A stretch of 64,000 nucleotides of DNA from Flavisolibacter nicotianae (lineage in GTDB: Bacteria; Bacteroidota; Bacteroidia; Chitinophagales; Chitinophagaceae). The stretch covers positions 124,001 to 188,000 of the forward strand of contig NZ_RBCI01000001.1 of the NCBI RefSeq assembly GCF_003628535.1, given 5' to 3'. This document shows positions 1 through 8,082 of the stretch, piece after piece (the stretch's first letter is position 1; each line of letters begins with the position of its first letter). Made by a program: the position numbers and the translations under genes. The notes under the pieces were generated by a model. That model had not been told where the DNA came from. It did no database searches and saw nothing but the letters and a program-made list of their open reading frames with translations.

Positions 1-840
1 ATTGTTTTGTACAAACGCGGTTTGCGCTGTGAGATATTCGTTTTCAACGGTCGGGTCGGCCACGGCCTTGAACTTCTCGGCAAACGACGCAGCGGAAGCA
101 AAATCTTTCTTGTACAGCAGATTATAGTAGTAAAGGTCAAAGAATGCCGGTGCAAACTTCGGATCAGCCGCAACAGCACTGTTCAGGTTTTCCGTTACCG
201 CATCCCAGTTGCGCTGCGACTGGTAAAGCGATGCAATGCGATACAAGGCGGGTGCATAGTTGCCGGCTTTTCGGTAGGCTTGCACGGCATCACCGCCCTG
301 GTGCTTCTTCCGGTAGGCATTGCCCAGTGCAACAAAAATATCGGGGTTCGTCGGTGCCTGCTGTGCAGCTTCGTTCAATTTGGCAATGGCATAATCCAGG
401 TCACCCTGTTTTTTCTGATCGGAGTAAGCCTGTATATTGGCACGGGCAACAGCGGTAAGGATCGCCACATCGCTACCTTTTTTTCCTTTGCTGGCAGCAA
501 GGGCGGCGTCAAACAACTGGCGGGCCTCAGCGGCTTTACCATCCAGCAGGTTGATTTGTCCCATTCCCACCATGATCCAGGGCGCATTGCCGTTCGCCGC
601 CAGTGTCTTTTGATACAAGGCCCTGGCACCATTCACATCATCCTGTGCCAACAGTGTTTGACCCAACCAATACACAGCTTCCAGGTTATTGGGATTGGAA
701 GCGGTAAGTTTTTCAAATACCTGCCGGGCACTTTGGTACCTTTCTGCATTCAGGTGCGCTATTCCTTCCTGCACGGATTGCGCCATTGCATGTAGAGAGA
801 ACAATGCAGCAAAGAATAAAAGGATCGCAGACTTCTTCAT
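1..840 (-). CDS. Tetratricopeptide repeat protein (3' end outside window)
   Basis: Read on the minus strand from ATG at 840, the frame stays open to the window edge (280 codons). The product starts with a signal peptide (MKKSAILLFFAALF... ending near HAMAQ) and continues as helical TPR-like units with the usual A/G/Y/A pattern, for example AVYWLGQTLLAQDDVNGARA and FVALGNAYRKKHQGGDAVQA. It is therefore an exported periplasmic scaffold. It follows a PstS-like lipoprotein gene by 65 bp and a TonB gene further upstream, so it is probably the last gene of that cluster. Partners are unknown and the C-terminus is missing. Confidence 0.85.
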   Translation of the reverse strand, partial: MKKSAILLFFAALFSLHAMAQSVQEGIAHLNAERYQSARQVFEKLTASNPNNLEAVYWLGQTLLAQDDVNGARALYQKTLAANGNAPWIMVGMGQINLLDGKAAEARQLFDAALAASKGKKGSDVAILTAVARANIQAYSDQKKQGDLDYAIAKLNEAAQQAPTNPDIFVALGNAYRKKHQGGDAVQAYRKAGNYAPALYRIASLYQSQRNWDAVTENLNSAVAADPKFAPAFFDLYYYNLLYKKDFASAASFAEKFKAVADPTVENEYLTAQTAFVQNN

Positions 841-905
841 TTTTTTCTTTTTTTCTTTTAAGAGTTGAAATTATTCTGTTTCGCTTAATCACTGGTTGTT
901 AAAGT

Positions 906-1817
906 TCACTGCGTTTGCGCATCCCGCATATAAAAGGGTCGCAACGCGGGGAACAGGTATGCCCGCCTGAAAATTAATTGACCGCGGTCGTTTCGCAAAA
1001 AATTCGCAAAGCTCCCGGCCAGTCCCTGTTCTTTCTCTTTCAACACGTATACCAAACTTCTGATCAGCGGGTAGGTTCTTGTGTAAATCAGGTATTGCAC
1101 CGGTAAAACAAAGCCGCCTACGCTGTCGGTACTTTCCATTCGTGCCAGCCGCACTTTTTTCAAAAGGTTTAATTGGGCCGTATCGTCGGCATTGCCGACC
1201 CATTCTATCCCGACAAATCCCACCGCATTAGGAGTGCGGGCCACATAATCGATCACCTCTTTGCTGTTGGGCGCTGCCGATACATTTTTCCCAAGCGGTT
1301 CGCCGCGAAGCACCGAATCAAGCATAAACCGCACCGTACTGGTTGCTTTCAGGCCGTCGAGTACTGGAATTAAGTTTTTCTTAGACTTTCCCGTCAGCAG
1401 GTTGCGCACGTCGCCAAGGGTAAACATCGAGTCGGCCGATTGCGGGTGAACGAGTACTGCAATGGCATCGTAAGCAACTGTTGAATAGTCGGTTGCCACA
1501 TTCAGCGAGTCGGCAATCAGCCTTTTTTCCTTTTGCGAGTAGGGCCTTGTGGCAATCACCATCTCAATCGAGTCGACCAGGAAATCCCGCAAACAATCGG
1601 CTTCGGGCTTGTACTGCACCACTACATTGGCCTTGGGATAATCGCCCCGGAACACCTGCAGTTCCGCTTCCAGAACGGGCTTAAAACTTTCGTCGCAACT
1701 GATATAAACCGTACCACTGTCGAAGCGGCTGCGTGCCGGCAGCCCGGTATGATTGCTGCAATGCGAGAATGACAGAAAACCCAAAACAGCCAGTACCAGT
1801 CGACCTGTCCACTTCAT
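906..1817 (-). CDS. PstS-like substrate-binding lipoprotein
   Basis: 303 aa. A lipoprotein signal with Cys at residue 20 (FLSFSHC) is followed by a type 2 periplasmic binding fold: a GTVYISCDESF strand near the start, then ATRPYSQKE and VGFVGIEWVG segments, as in the phosphate-binding PstS family. The usual phosphate contacts are not clearly recognisable, and no pstCAB permease genes lie nearby. It may therefore bind phosphate or another anion for a sensing or TonB-linked role rather than feed an ABC importer. Its ATG overlaps the stop of the upstream 79-aa gene by 4 nt (ATGA), indicating translational coupling. Confidence 0.8.
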   Translation of the reverse strand: MKWTGRLVLAVLGFLSFSHCSNHTGLPARSRFDSGTVYISCDESFKPVLEAELQVFRGDYPKANVVVQYKPEADCLRDFLVDSIEMVIATRPYSQKEKRLIADSLNVATDYSTVAYDAIAVLVHPQSADSMFTLGDVRNLLTGKSKKNLIPVLDGLKATSTVRFMLDSVLRGEPLGKNVSAAPNSKEVIDYVARTPNAVGFVGIEWVGNADDTAQLNLLKKVRLARMESTDSVGGFVLPVQYLIYTRTYPLIRSLVYVLKEKEQGLAGSFANFLRNDRGQLIFRRAYLFPALRPFYMRDAQTQ

Positions 1818-2053
1818 CGATAATAATCCTTTTTATAACCCCGGTAAATGCGCCAGCCGCCATACACTACAAAGAGCAAACCAATCAGGTAATCGATGCT
1901 CGATGGTTCCCTGTTCAACAACTTCCAGCCCAGTTTTTCATAAATCAAAAAATACACCCCCAACAGCAAAAACACTGTTCCCATGGTATAATCGACCACG
2001 GACCGCATACGGGTTCGCTGCTTGCGGTGCTTGTCCTGAAAATCTTCAATCAT
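1814..2053 (-). CDS. Small two-helix membrane protein
   Basis: 79 aa. A basic N-terminus (DKHRKQRTRMRS) is followed by two hydrophobic segments, about residues 20-38 (VVDYTMGTVFLLLGVYFLI) and 53-70 (SIDYLIGLLFVVYGGWRIY). I do not recognise a named family. It sits between tonB (33 bp upstream) and the PstS-like gene (4-nt overlap downstream), so it belongs to the same transcript and probably sits in the inner membrane. No function can be assigned. Confidence 0.75.
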   Translation of the reverse strand: MIEDFQDKHRKQRTRMRSVVDYTMGTVFLLLGVYFLIYEKLGWKLLNREPSSIDYLIGLLFVVYGGWRIYRGYKKDYYR

Positions 2054-2086
2054 AACGATTCTTTGGGTTGGGCAAGTTAGCCAATT

Positions 2087-2884
2087 TTATTCTTCAACTC
2101 CCACAAAAGTCACCGGTTGCGTGAAGCTGACCGCCACCGGTTGGCCGGCAAAAAGCGCCGGTGTCCAGCGGGGCATTTTCTTCAATACGCGGATCACTTC
2201 ATTGTCGAACGGCGCACCGGCCGACTGCACCACCTGGAAGTTGGCGACACTACCGTCTTCGGCTACGTGAAAACGGATCAGCACCGTGCGCTTTTCACCG
2301 CTTTCCAGCTCTTCCGGGGAGCGAAGATTTTGAGTCAGGAAGGAAAGCCAGGCCTGCATGCCACCGGGAAACTGCGGTTGCCTGTCGGGCACCACATCTT
2401 CTTTCTGTTCGTTTGCAGGGGCTGGGGTTTCGGTAGCCGTTTTTGCAGGAATCGACGGTGGCTGAATGGCCGTGGCATCGCCACCCGGCATGGTGATGTT
2501 TGAAATGACAGCCTTTTCCATGGCGTCTATCGGTGGCAAGGGATCAGTAACCACTTCTTTCATCTGGAACCGATCGGTGAAATTTTGTTGTTTGGCTTGT
2601 GTTTTCGGGGCTTCCTGCGTCTTGGGTGGTTCCGTCTTTTTCTCTTTATCCGGTAGCGTTACAACACGAACCAACACATCATCTTTCGCGGCGATAGTCA
2701 CATTTTTATCAAATGAAGGCTTGAAAAAATAGAGCAGCAGGAACGCCGTTGCGATGGAAATGGTCACCGCTTTTACCAGTTGCTGCTGGTAATTCCGTCG
2801 CAACTGGTAAGCGCCATACGCTTTGTTGCGTTTCTCAAAGAGAATGTCGAGCAGATCGGCCTGAAGGATTTGTTGGCTGGTCAT
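2087..2884 (-). CDS. TonB-family energy transducer
   Basis: 265 aa from ATG 2884. This start gives the standard Bacteroidota N-terminus MTSQQILQADLLDILFEKRN and avoids a non-conserved upstream extension. One transmembrane helix lies around residues 38-55, followed by a Pro/Lys/Gln-rich periplasmic linker and a C-terminal TonB_C domain (residues about 175-262; PQFPGGMQAWLSFL, GSVANFQVV, MPRWTPALFAGQPVAV). It should transmit proton-motive energy to outer-membrane receptors. No exbB or exbD is adjacent, so it must use a motor encoded elsewhere. It heads the tonB, 79-aa, PstS-like, TPR cluster. Confidence 0.88.
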   Translation of the reverse strand: MTSQQILQADLLDILFEKRNKAYGAYQLRRNYQQQLVKAVTISIATAFLLLYFFKPSFDKNVTIAAKDDVLVRVVTLPDKEKKTEPPKTQEAPKTQAKQQNFTDRFQMKEVVTDPLPPIDAMEKAVISNITMPGGDATAIQPPSIPAKTATETPAPANEQKEDVVPDRQPQFPGGMQAWLSFLTQNLRSPEELESGEKRTVLIRFHVAEDGSVANFQVVQSAGAPFDNEVIRVLKKMPRWTPALFAGQPVAVSFTQPVTFVGVEE

Positions 2885-2965
2885 GGTGTGTGGTTTACAG
2901 TTGAGACGAAACCGTTCTTTGTTTCCACATTTTTTAGCGAAAATTCTTTCCAGCGGCAATGGCTT

Positions 2966-2973
2966 ACTTTTGC
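2966..2973 (+). promoter_or_regulatory. Candidate -7 element for the phosphatase gene
   Basis: TACTTTTG matches the Bacteroidota -7 consensus TAnnTTTG. It lies 19 nt before ATG 2993, predicting a leader of about 10-15 nt. No clear TTTG -33 box is seen at the usual spacing. Confidence 0.45.
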
Positions 2974-2992
2974 GCAGCAAAAAAAATCGCGG

Positions 2993-3472
2993 ATGAAAAT
3001 CTTGATGGTGTGTTTAGGAAATATTTGTCGCAGTCCGCTGGCGGAAGGCATCTTGGCGCACAAGGCAAAAGAAGCGGGTCTCCACTGGACGGTGGACAGT
3101 GCCGGCACCAATGGCTACCATACCGGCGAAGCACCGCATCACCTGTCACAAAAAGTGGCGCGGTTAAATGGCATTGACATTTGTGCGCAACGGGCCAGGC
3201 AATTTGTAAAAGAAGACTTTGACCGCTTTGATATGATCTATGCCATGGCAGACGATGTGCTGGAGGAAATCCGGAGGATTGCCAGGGAAAAATATGACCC
3301 GTCTAAAGTAGACCTGTTTTTAAATGCGCTTCACCCGGGCCAAAACAGTTCCGTTCCCGATCCCTGGTATGGCACCGAACCTGGTTACCACGAGGTATAC
3401 AAACTGATTGAGCAAACCTGCGAAAAAATCATTGAGAACGCAACATTACAGGCACGAAACATCCGCTCTTAA
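2993..3472 (+). CDS. Low-molecular-weight protein tyrosine phosphatase
   Basis: 159 aa from ATG 2993. This start is chosen because the P-loop must lie at the N-terminus: CLGNICRS with nucleophile C7 and R13 (CX5R). The general-acid loop DPWYG is at residues 123-127 (D123), as in the family. It removes phosphate from tyrosine-phosphorylated proteins, possibly exopolysaccharide kinases, in the cytoplasm. It is the first gene of a pair with hisS, which starts 27 bp after its stop. Length and motifs are complete. Confidence 0.93.
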   Translation: MKILMVCLGNICRSPLAEGILAHKAKEAGLHWTVDSAGTNGYHTGEAPHHLSQKVARLNGIDICAQRARQFVKEDFDRFDMIYAMADDVLEEIRRIAREKYDPSKVDLFLNALHPGQNSSVPDPWYGTEPGYHEVYKLIEQTCEKIIENATLQARNIRS

Positions 3473-3500
3473 TTATTCATTGTTAATTCTTCATTGTTGA
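3472..3500 (+). repeat. 14-bp tandem AT-rich repeat between phosphatase gene and hisS
   Basis: Two near-identical 14-mers (AATTATTCATTGTT and AATTCTTCATTGTT) lie head to tail directly before the hisS ATG. The unit fills the whole intergenic gap, so it also holds the hisS translation-initiation region. Confidence 0.5.
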
Positions 3501-4876
3501 TGAAACCCTCTCTTCCGCAAGGCACACGTGATTTTGGATCTGACGTTGTTCGCAAACGCCACTATATTTTCAATACCATCAAAACAGCTTTTGAGCTCTA
3601 TGGCTTTCAGCCGCTGGAAACACCGGCCATGGAAAACCTGGAGACCCTCATGGGCAAGTATGGAGAGGAAGGCGACAAACTCATTTTTAAGATTCTCAAC
3701 AACGGTCTAAACGACCCGAAAAACATCGAAAAATCACGGGCTGCTTTTGCGAACGTGCTGGAGGGAAAGAACGACAAGAACCTTACAGAAAGAGCGTTGC
3801 GTTACGACCTCACCATCCCGTTTGCCCGCTATGTTGCCATGAACCACGGGCAGTTGACCTTCCCGTTCAAGCGCTATCAAATTCAACCCGTGTGGCGGGC
3901 CGACAGGCCGCAACGGGGCCGCTACCGCGAGTTCTACCAGTGCGATGCAGACGTGGTTGGCAGCAGGTCGCTGCTGAACGAAGTAGAACTCACCAACATC
4001 TATTCCACCGTCTTTGAACAACTGTGCATACCCGTTGAAATCCGGTTGAACAGCCGCAAGATCCTGGCGGCATTGGCCGACAGTGCCGGTGGCAGCGAAA
4101 AGATGATGGACATTACCATTGCCATTGACAAGCTGGATAAGATCGGCCTGGAAAAAGTACAGGAAGAACTGGCAGAACGCGGACTCGATGCACCGCAAAT
4201 TGCTGTTGTTGCCAACTACCTGTCCATCGCCAACCGTGCAGGCGACAACGATTGGGTGCTCGGCGAACTGCAAAAACTTTTCAGCGACAACGCAACCGGG
4301 AAGACTGGCCTTGATGAACTGACCTACATCCTGTCGCAAACAAAGGACCTCTCTTCTGTAAACAAAATCATCATTGATCCTACGCTTGCCCGGGGCCTGA
4401 ATTACTACACCGGGACCATCTACGAGGTCAAAGCCGTCGGTGTGAAAATCGGCAGCATTGGCGGCGGTGGACGGTATGACGATCTCACTGGTTTATTTGG
4501 CGTCCCGAATATTCCCGGTGTCGGCATTTCGTTTGGCGTAGACCGCATTTACGATGTCATGGAAGAACTCAAACTCTTCCCGGCTGCAGTTGAACAGGGA
4601 ACAAAGGTTTTGTTTTTCAACCTCGGCGAAGAAGAAAGCAAGGCTGCCTATGCCCTGCTGCAGGACGTTCGAAGGGCAGGCACACCAGCCGAGATCTTTC
4701 ACGAAAGCCAAAAGTTTGACAAGCAATTCAAATACGCGGAGAAAAAAAGCATTCCGTACATTGTCATCATCGGTTCGTCGGAGATTGTCGAAAAAACAGC
4801 CGTGATCAAAGACCTGCGCAGCGGTCAGCAACAGAAAGTGGCATTTGACGAACTGGCCCGCTTCAACTTTGTGTAA
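3500..4876 (+). CDS. hisS: Histidyl-tRNA synthetase
   Basis: 458 aa from ATG 3500 (MKPSLPQGTRDF). It is a class II synthetase that charges tRNA-His. Motif 1 lies around residues 35-60. Motif 2 is seen as RADRPQRGRYREFYQCD, the histidine-binding signature as RGLNYYTGTIYE, and motif 3 as GVGISFGVDRIYD. A C-terminal anticodon-binding domain covers about residues 360-458. A TTG two codons upstream could also start translation, but the ATG gives the standard N-terminus. It is cotranscribed with the phosphatase gene and followed by a strong terminator. Confidence 0.97.
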   Translation: MKPSLPQGTRDFGSDVVRKRHYIFNTIKTAFELYGFQPLETPAMENLETLMGKYGEEGDKLIFKILNNGLNDPKNIEKSRAAFANVLEGKNDKNLTERALRYDLTIPFARYVAMNHGQLTFPFKRYQIQPVWRADRPQRGRYREFYQCDADVVGSRSLLNEVELTNIYSTVFEQLCIPVEIRLNSRKILAALADSAGGSEKMMDITIAIDKLDKIGLEKVQEELAERGLDAPQIAVVANYLSIANRAGDNDWVLGELQKLFSDNATGKTGLDELTYILSQTKDLSSVNKIIIDPTLARGLNYYTGTIYEVKAVGVKIGSIGGGGRYDDLTGLFGVPNIPGVGISFGVDRIYDVMEELKLFPAAVEQGTKVLFFNLGEEESKAAYALLQDVRRAGTPAEIFHESQKFDKQFKYAEKKSIPYIVIIGSSEIVEKTAVIKDLRSGQQQKVAFDELARFNFV

Positions 4877-4895
4877 GCCTGCCAAAAGAAATTTG

Positions 4896-4926
4896 AATAG
4901 CCTGCTGGTGCCAGGCTATTTTTTTT
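4896..4926 (+). terminator. Rho-independent terminator of hisS
   Basis: A 9-bp stem AATAGCCTG / CAGGCTATT with a 7-nt loop is followed by eight T. Its distal arm overlaps the stop codon of the convergent lipoprotein gene. Confidence 0.85.
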
Positions 4927-5362
4927 GCAGGGAAAGATAATTGGTGGCGGAATCAAAGGCCAGTTCCTTCGACTGCGGTACCAGCCGATAACCAAAGCGC
5001 AAATGCCCTTGCCGTATTTCGCGGTAAAACAGGTCGTCTTCGTTCTGCCCCTTGTAGACCCAGCCACCTAGCCGGTGAATTTGTGGCTGGTGAAGCGCTG
5101 TGTCGAAGGGCTGGATTTCAAACGTCGTGTCGGTTAAATAGGCCGCATACAGCAGTGCCCCGCCGGGATAGGTAAACGATTGCAGGGTGATGCCTGCCGT
5201 GTCTTTTTTTTCTTCTTTGACATAGCCTTTCGGAACCACCATTGGCAGGTGAACCGCCCGGCCGTCTGTCGTATAGGTAAATTGCTTTTGCTTGTAGTCT
5301 TTCACCAAAAAGCAGGAACTGAAAAGAAAAATCAACCACAAAAAAAGAAAACGGAACTGCAT
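4916..5362 (-). CDS. Small hypothetical lipoprotein
   Basis: 148 aa from ATG 5362. This start gives a clean lipoprotein signal (MQFRFLFLWLIFLFSSC, Cys at residue 17). The mature part is a mixed alpha/beta domain rich in Tyr and Thr (FTYTTDGRAVHLPMVVPKGY, YPGGALLYAAYL) with no family I recognise. It probably sits in the outer or inner membrane facing the periplasm. It lies 53 bp downstream of the thiolase gene on the same strand and may share its transcript. It converges on hisS and its stop lies inside the hisS terminator. Confidence 0.7.
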   Translation of the reverse strand: MQFRFLFLWLIFLFSSCFLVKDYKQKQFTYTTDGRAVHLPMVVPKGYVKEEKKDTAGITLQSFTYPGGALLYAAYLTDTTFEIQPFDTALHQPQIHRLGGWVYKGQNEDDLFYREIRQGHLRFGYRLVPQSKELAFDSATNYLSLQKK

Positions 5363-5415
5363 GTCTAACCATTTTAGGTGACGATGCCGATCCAACTTAT
5401 CGCCATCATCCGGGT

Positions 5416-6612
5416 TTAAACGCCTTCAAAAATTATGCTTGCCCCCTGCCCCACTCCCACGCACATGGTGGCCAGGCCATATCTGCTGCCCCTGCGTTTC
5501 ATTTCATGAACCAGGGTTGTTGACAGGCGCACGCCACTGCAACCCAACGGGTGGCCCAGCGCAATAGAGCCGCCGTTCACATTTACCTTGCTCCTGTCGA
5601 GTTGCAGGTCGTGCAGGCAGGCCAACACCTGCGAGGCAAAGGCTTCGTTCAGCTCAATCAAATCGAGGTTGTTCACCGATAGCGAAGCCTGTTTTAATGC
5701 TTTCTGCGTTGCCAGCACCGGGCCAATGCCCATGATGGCGGGGTCAACACCTGCAACGGCTGCCGCAACGACTTTCGCCAGTGGCTTGAGCTTGTATTTT
5801 TTTACAGTGGATTCGCTGGCCAGCAGCATGGCGGCCGCCCCATCGTTGATGCCCGCAGCATTGCCGGCCGTTACCGTTCCGTCTTTTGTAAAGGCCGGCT
5901 TGAGCGAAGCCAGCTTTTCCAGCGTAGTTTTCCGCGGGTGCTCGTCGGTATCAAACAGCCTGGCGCTGCCCTTTTCACCCGGCACTTCTACCGCCACGAC
6001 CTCTTCTTTCCATTTGCCCGCTTCCAGGGCGGCAAAATATTTTTCCTGGGAGGAAAGCGCCCATTCATCCTGCGCCTCCCGGGTGATGTTCCAGCGTCGG
6101 GCTACGTTTTCACCGGTTTCGCCCATGCTGTAGGGATGATACCTCTCGGCCAGTTTGGGATTGATAAAGCGCCAGCCCAGCGTGGTGTCGTAGATTTCTG
6201 TCGTTCGCTGAAATGGCGCTGTTGCCTTCGGCATCACAAAGGGCGCACGGCTCATGCTTTCCACGCCACAGGCGATGATCAGCCCGGCATCCCCGCATTC
6301 GATTTGCCGTGCCCCGTCCATGATCGCCTGCAGGCCGGAGGCACACAGGCGGTTGACGGTATTGCCCGGAACCGTGACGGGCAGTCCGGCCAGCAATGCC
6401 GCCATGCGGGCCACGTTGCGGTTGTCCTCACCGGCCTGGTTGGCATCACCGGCAATCACGTCTTCTATTTCTGCCGGATCGATGGAAGGATTTCGCTGGA
6501 GAAGTTCGCGGATCACATGGGCCAGCAGGTCATCGGGACGGACGGAAGCCAGCGCACCGCCGTATTTTCCCAATGGCGTACGGATGGCATCAATGACATA
6601 GACATTTCGCAT
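5416..6612 (-). CDS. Acetyl-CoA acyltransferase (thiolase)
   Basis: 398 aa, normal for the thiolase family. It cleaves 3-ketoacyl-CoA with CoA (beta-oxidation or beta-ketoadipyl-CoA type), or makes acetoacetyl-CoA in the reverse direction. The acyl-accepting Cys is in NRLCASGLQAI (about residue 90). The C-terminal signatures GGSIALGHPLGCSG and MCVGVGQG carry the catalytic His and second Cys, and NEAFA is present. The N-terminus (AIRTPLGKYGGALASVRPDDL) is most like PcaF/FadA-type enzymes. No other fatty-acid genes are adjacent, so the exact substrate is open. Confidence 0.92.
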   Translation of the reverse strand: MRNVYVIDAIRTPLGKYGGALASVRPDDLLAHVIRELLQRNPSIDPAEIEDVIAGDANQAGEDNRNVARMAALLAGLPVTVPGNTVNRLCASGLQAIMDGARQIECGDAGLIIACGVESMSRAPFVMPKATAPFQRTTEIYDTTLGWRFINPKLAERYHPYSMGETGENVARRWNITREAQDEWALSSQEKYFAALEAGKWKEEVVAVEVPGEKGSARLFDTDEHPRKTTLEKLASLKPAFTKDGTVTAGNAAGINDGAAAMLLASESTVKKYKLKPLAKVVAAAVAGVDPAIMGIGPVLATQKALKQASLSVNNLDLIELNEAFASQVLACLHDLQLDRSKVNVNGGSIALGHPLGCSGVRLSTTLVHEMKRRGSRYGLATMCVGVGQGASIIFEGV

Positions 6613-6632
6613 AGCATTTTTTTAAAGTCAAA

Positions 6633-6734
6633 CCTGCGACGTCAAACATGAAACCGGGGCGGCCCGATATTCTCCGATTTACCCCCTCAACTTGTGAACT
6701 CTCCTTTCTCGCATCGCACGTTTGACGTTTCGCC
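6633..6734. repeat. Imperfect inverted repeat between thiolase gene and rlmN
   Basis: The left arm 6633-6654 contains CGTCAAACATG. The right arm 6711-6734 contains CACGTTTGACG, the inverse of CGTCAAACGTG. The arms enclose about 56 bp in a divergent intergenic region. Related CACGTTT/GTTTCAC text recurs at 12232-12259 and 56448-56467, suggesting a dispersed intergenic repeat. Confidence 0.45.
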
Positions 6735-6790
6735 TTGTTAAAAACGCTGCAAGATAAGTCTTGCCCATCATCCGCCTCATGTGAAAAAAG

Positions 6791-6798
6791 TATCTTTG
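6791..6798 (+). promoter_or_regulatory. Candidate -7 element of rlmN, predicting a near-leaderless mRNA
   Basis: TATCTTTG is an exact TAnnTTTG match ending 4 nt before ATG 6803. Transcription would start at or within a few bases of the A of ATG. A -33 box at the usual spacing is not evident. Confidence 0.5.
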
Positions 6799-6802
6799 TA
6801 CG

Positions 6803-7906
6803 ATGGCAGAAAGCGCAAAAAGCAAAGGGAAAGGAAGCCGTAACATCCGGCAAATGGGTTACACCGACCTGGAGGATTTCTTTCTTTCTCTCGACGAAAA
6901 GAAATTCCGTGTCAGGCAGGTTTGGGAATGGCTTTGGCAAAAGCATGCCCTTTCGTTTGCAGACATGACCAACCTGAGCAAGGAGCTTCGCCAGAAGCTG
7001 GGCGACAACTTTACGCTGCCGGCCCTAAGCATTCATTCCACGCAATACAGTTCCGACGGTACGGTAAAGTCGGGTTTTAAAACCCACGACGGCCACCTTT
7101 GCGAAGGCGTGCTGATTCCAACCGAGCACCGGTATACGGCCTGTGTGTCATCGCAGATTGGTTGTTCGCTGAGCTGCCGCTTTTGCGCTACGGGCTATAT
7201 GGAGCGACAGCGCAACCTTGAGTTTGACGAGATCTACGACGAGGTGGCGTTGATCAACGAGCAATGCGAACGCATCTATGGCAAGAAGCTTTCAAACATC
7301 GTGTTCATGGGCATGGGCGAACCGTTGCTCAACTACAAAAACGTGTTAAAGGCCATTGAAAGAATCACGGCCGAAGATGGATTGGCCATGAGTCCCCGAC
7401 GCATCACGGTTTCAACGGCAGGTGTGGCCAAGATGATTCGCCAACTGGGCGATGATAAAGTGAAGTTCAAACTGGCGCTGTCGCTGCACGCGGCCAACGA
7501 CACAAAGCGAAACGAGATCATGCCGATCAACGAAACCAACAACCTGAAAGCGCTGATCGATGCCCTGAACCATTTTTACAAGGAAACAAAAAACGAGATT
7601 ACGCTGGAGTATATTCTTTTTAACAATTTCAACGATAGCCTGAAAGACGCAGACGAATTGATCAAGGTTTACCGCCAGGTTCCGGCGGATTTGGTGAACA
7701 TCATCGAATACAACCCGATCGACTTTGCCAAATTTGAAAAGCCGACCGAAAAACGAATGACGGAATTTATGGATTACCTGGCCAAGAACAAGGTCAATGC
7801 ACGGCTGCGCAAAAGCCGCGGCAAAGACATTGATGCCGCCTGCGGACAGTTGGCAAACAAGACTTCCGAACTGGGAAAAACGGAACCCGTTGAATTGAAA
7901 GCATAA
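6803..7906 (+). CDS. rlmN: 23S rRNA (adenine2503-C2)-methyltransferase RlmN
   Basis: 367 aa radical-SAM methyltransferase that methylates A2503 of 23S rRNA, and probably A37 of some tRNAs. The radical-SAM cluster motif is CSLSCRFC (Cys 121, 125, 128). The catalytic cysteines are C114 (TACVSSQ) and the Cys in DAACGQLA near residue 345. MGMGEPLLNY and the SLHAAND segment are typical. The N-terminal HhH-like region contains RQVWEWLWQK. It is monocistronic, between a divergent thiolase gene and a strong terminator. Confidence 0.97.
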   Translation: MAESAKSKGKGSRNIRQMGYTDLEDFFLSLDEKKFRVRQVWEWLWQKHALSFADMTNLSKELRQKLGDNFTLPALSIHSTQYSSDGTVKSGFKTHDGHLCEGVLIPTEHRYTACVSSQIGCSLSCRFCATGYMERQRNLEFDEIYDEVALINEQCERIYGKKLSNIVFMGMGEPLLNYKNVLKAIERITAEDGLAMSPRRITVSTAGVAKMIRQLGDDKVKFKLALSLHAANDTKRNEIMPINETNNLKALIDALNHFYKETKNEITLEYILFNNFNDSLKDADELIKVYRQVPADLVNIIEYNPIDFAKFEKPTEKRMTEFMDYLAKNKVNARLRKSRGKDIDAACGQLANKTSELGKTEPVELKA

Positions 7907-7926
7907 AACAGTGCTCATTTTACTAT

Positions 7927-7964
7927 AGCAAGAGCCGTTCACTTTTGAACGGCTCTTGCTTTTT
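7927..7964 (+). terminator. Terminator of rlmN
   Basis: A perfect 15-bp stem (AGCAAGAGCCGTTCA / TGAACGGCTCTTGCT) with loop CTTT is followed by TTTT. The CCGTTCA core also occurs in the ffh terminator. Confidence 0.9.
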
Positions 7965-7999
7965 CGATCCTTCACTTCCGTTCAGGCAGATTAACCTTA

Positions 8000-8020
8000 T
8001 TTAACCCACCAGGGGTTAAA
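8000..8020. promoter_or_regulatory. Inverted repeat upstream of the Spy-like gene
   Basis: TTTAACCC and GGGTTAAA are perfect 8-bp inverted arms with a 5-nt spacer, 63 bp before the Spy-like ATG. This is a possible operator. No regulator can be assigned. Confidence 0.35.
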
Positions 8021-8082
8021 CTTCACTCCTCCGTGCCCGTCTGAATTCTGTTCCGTTTAAAAACAGAAAATAAATGATAACC

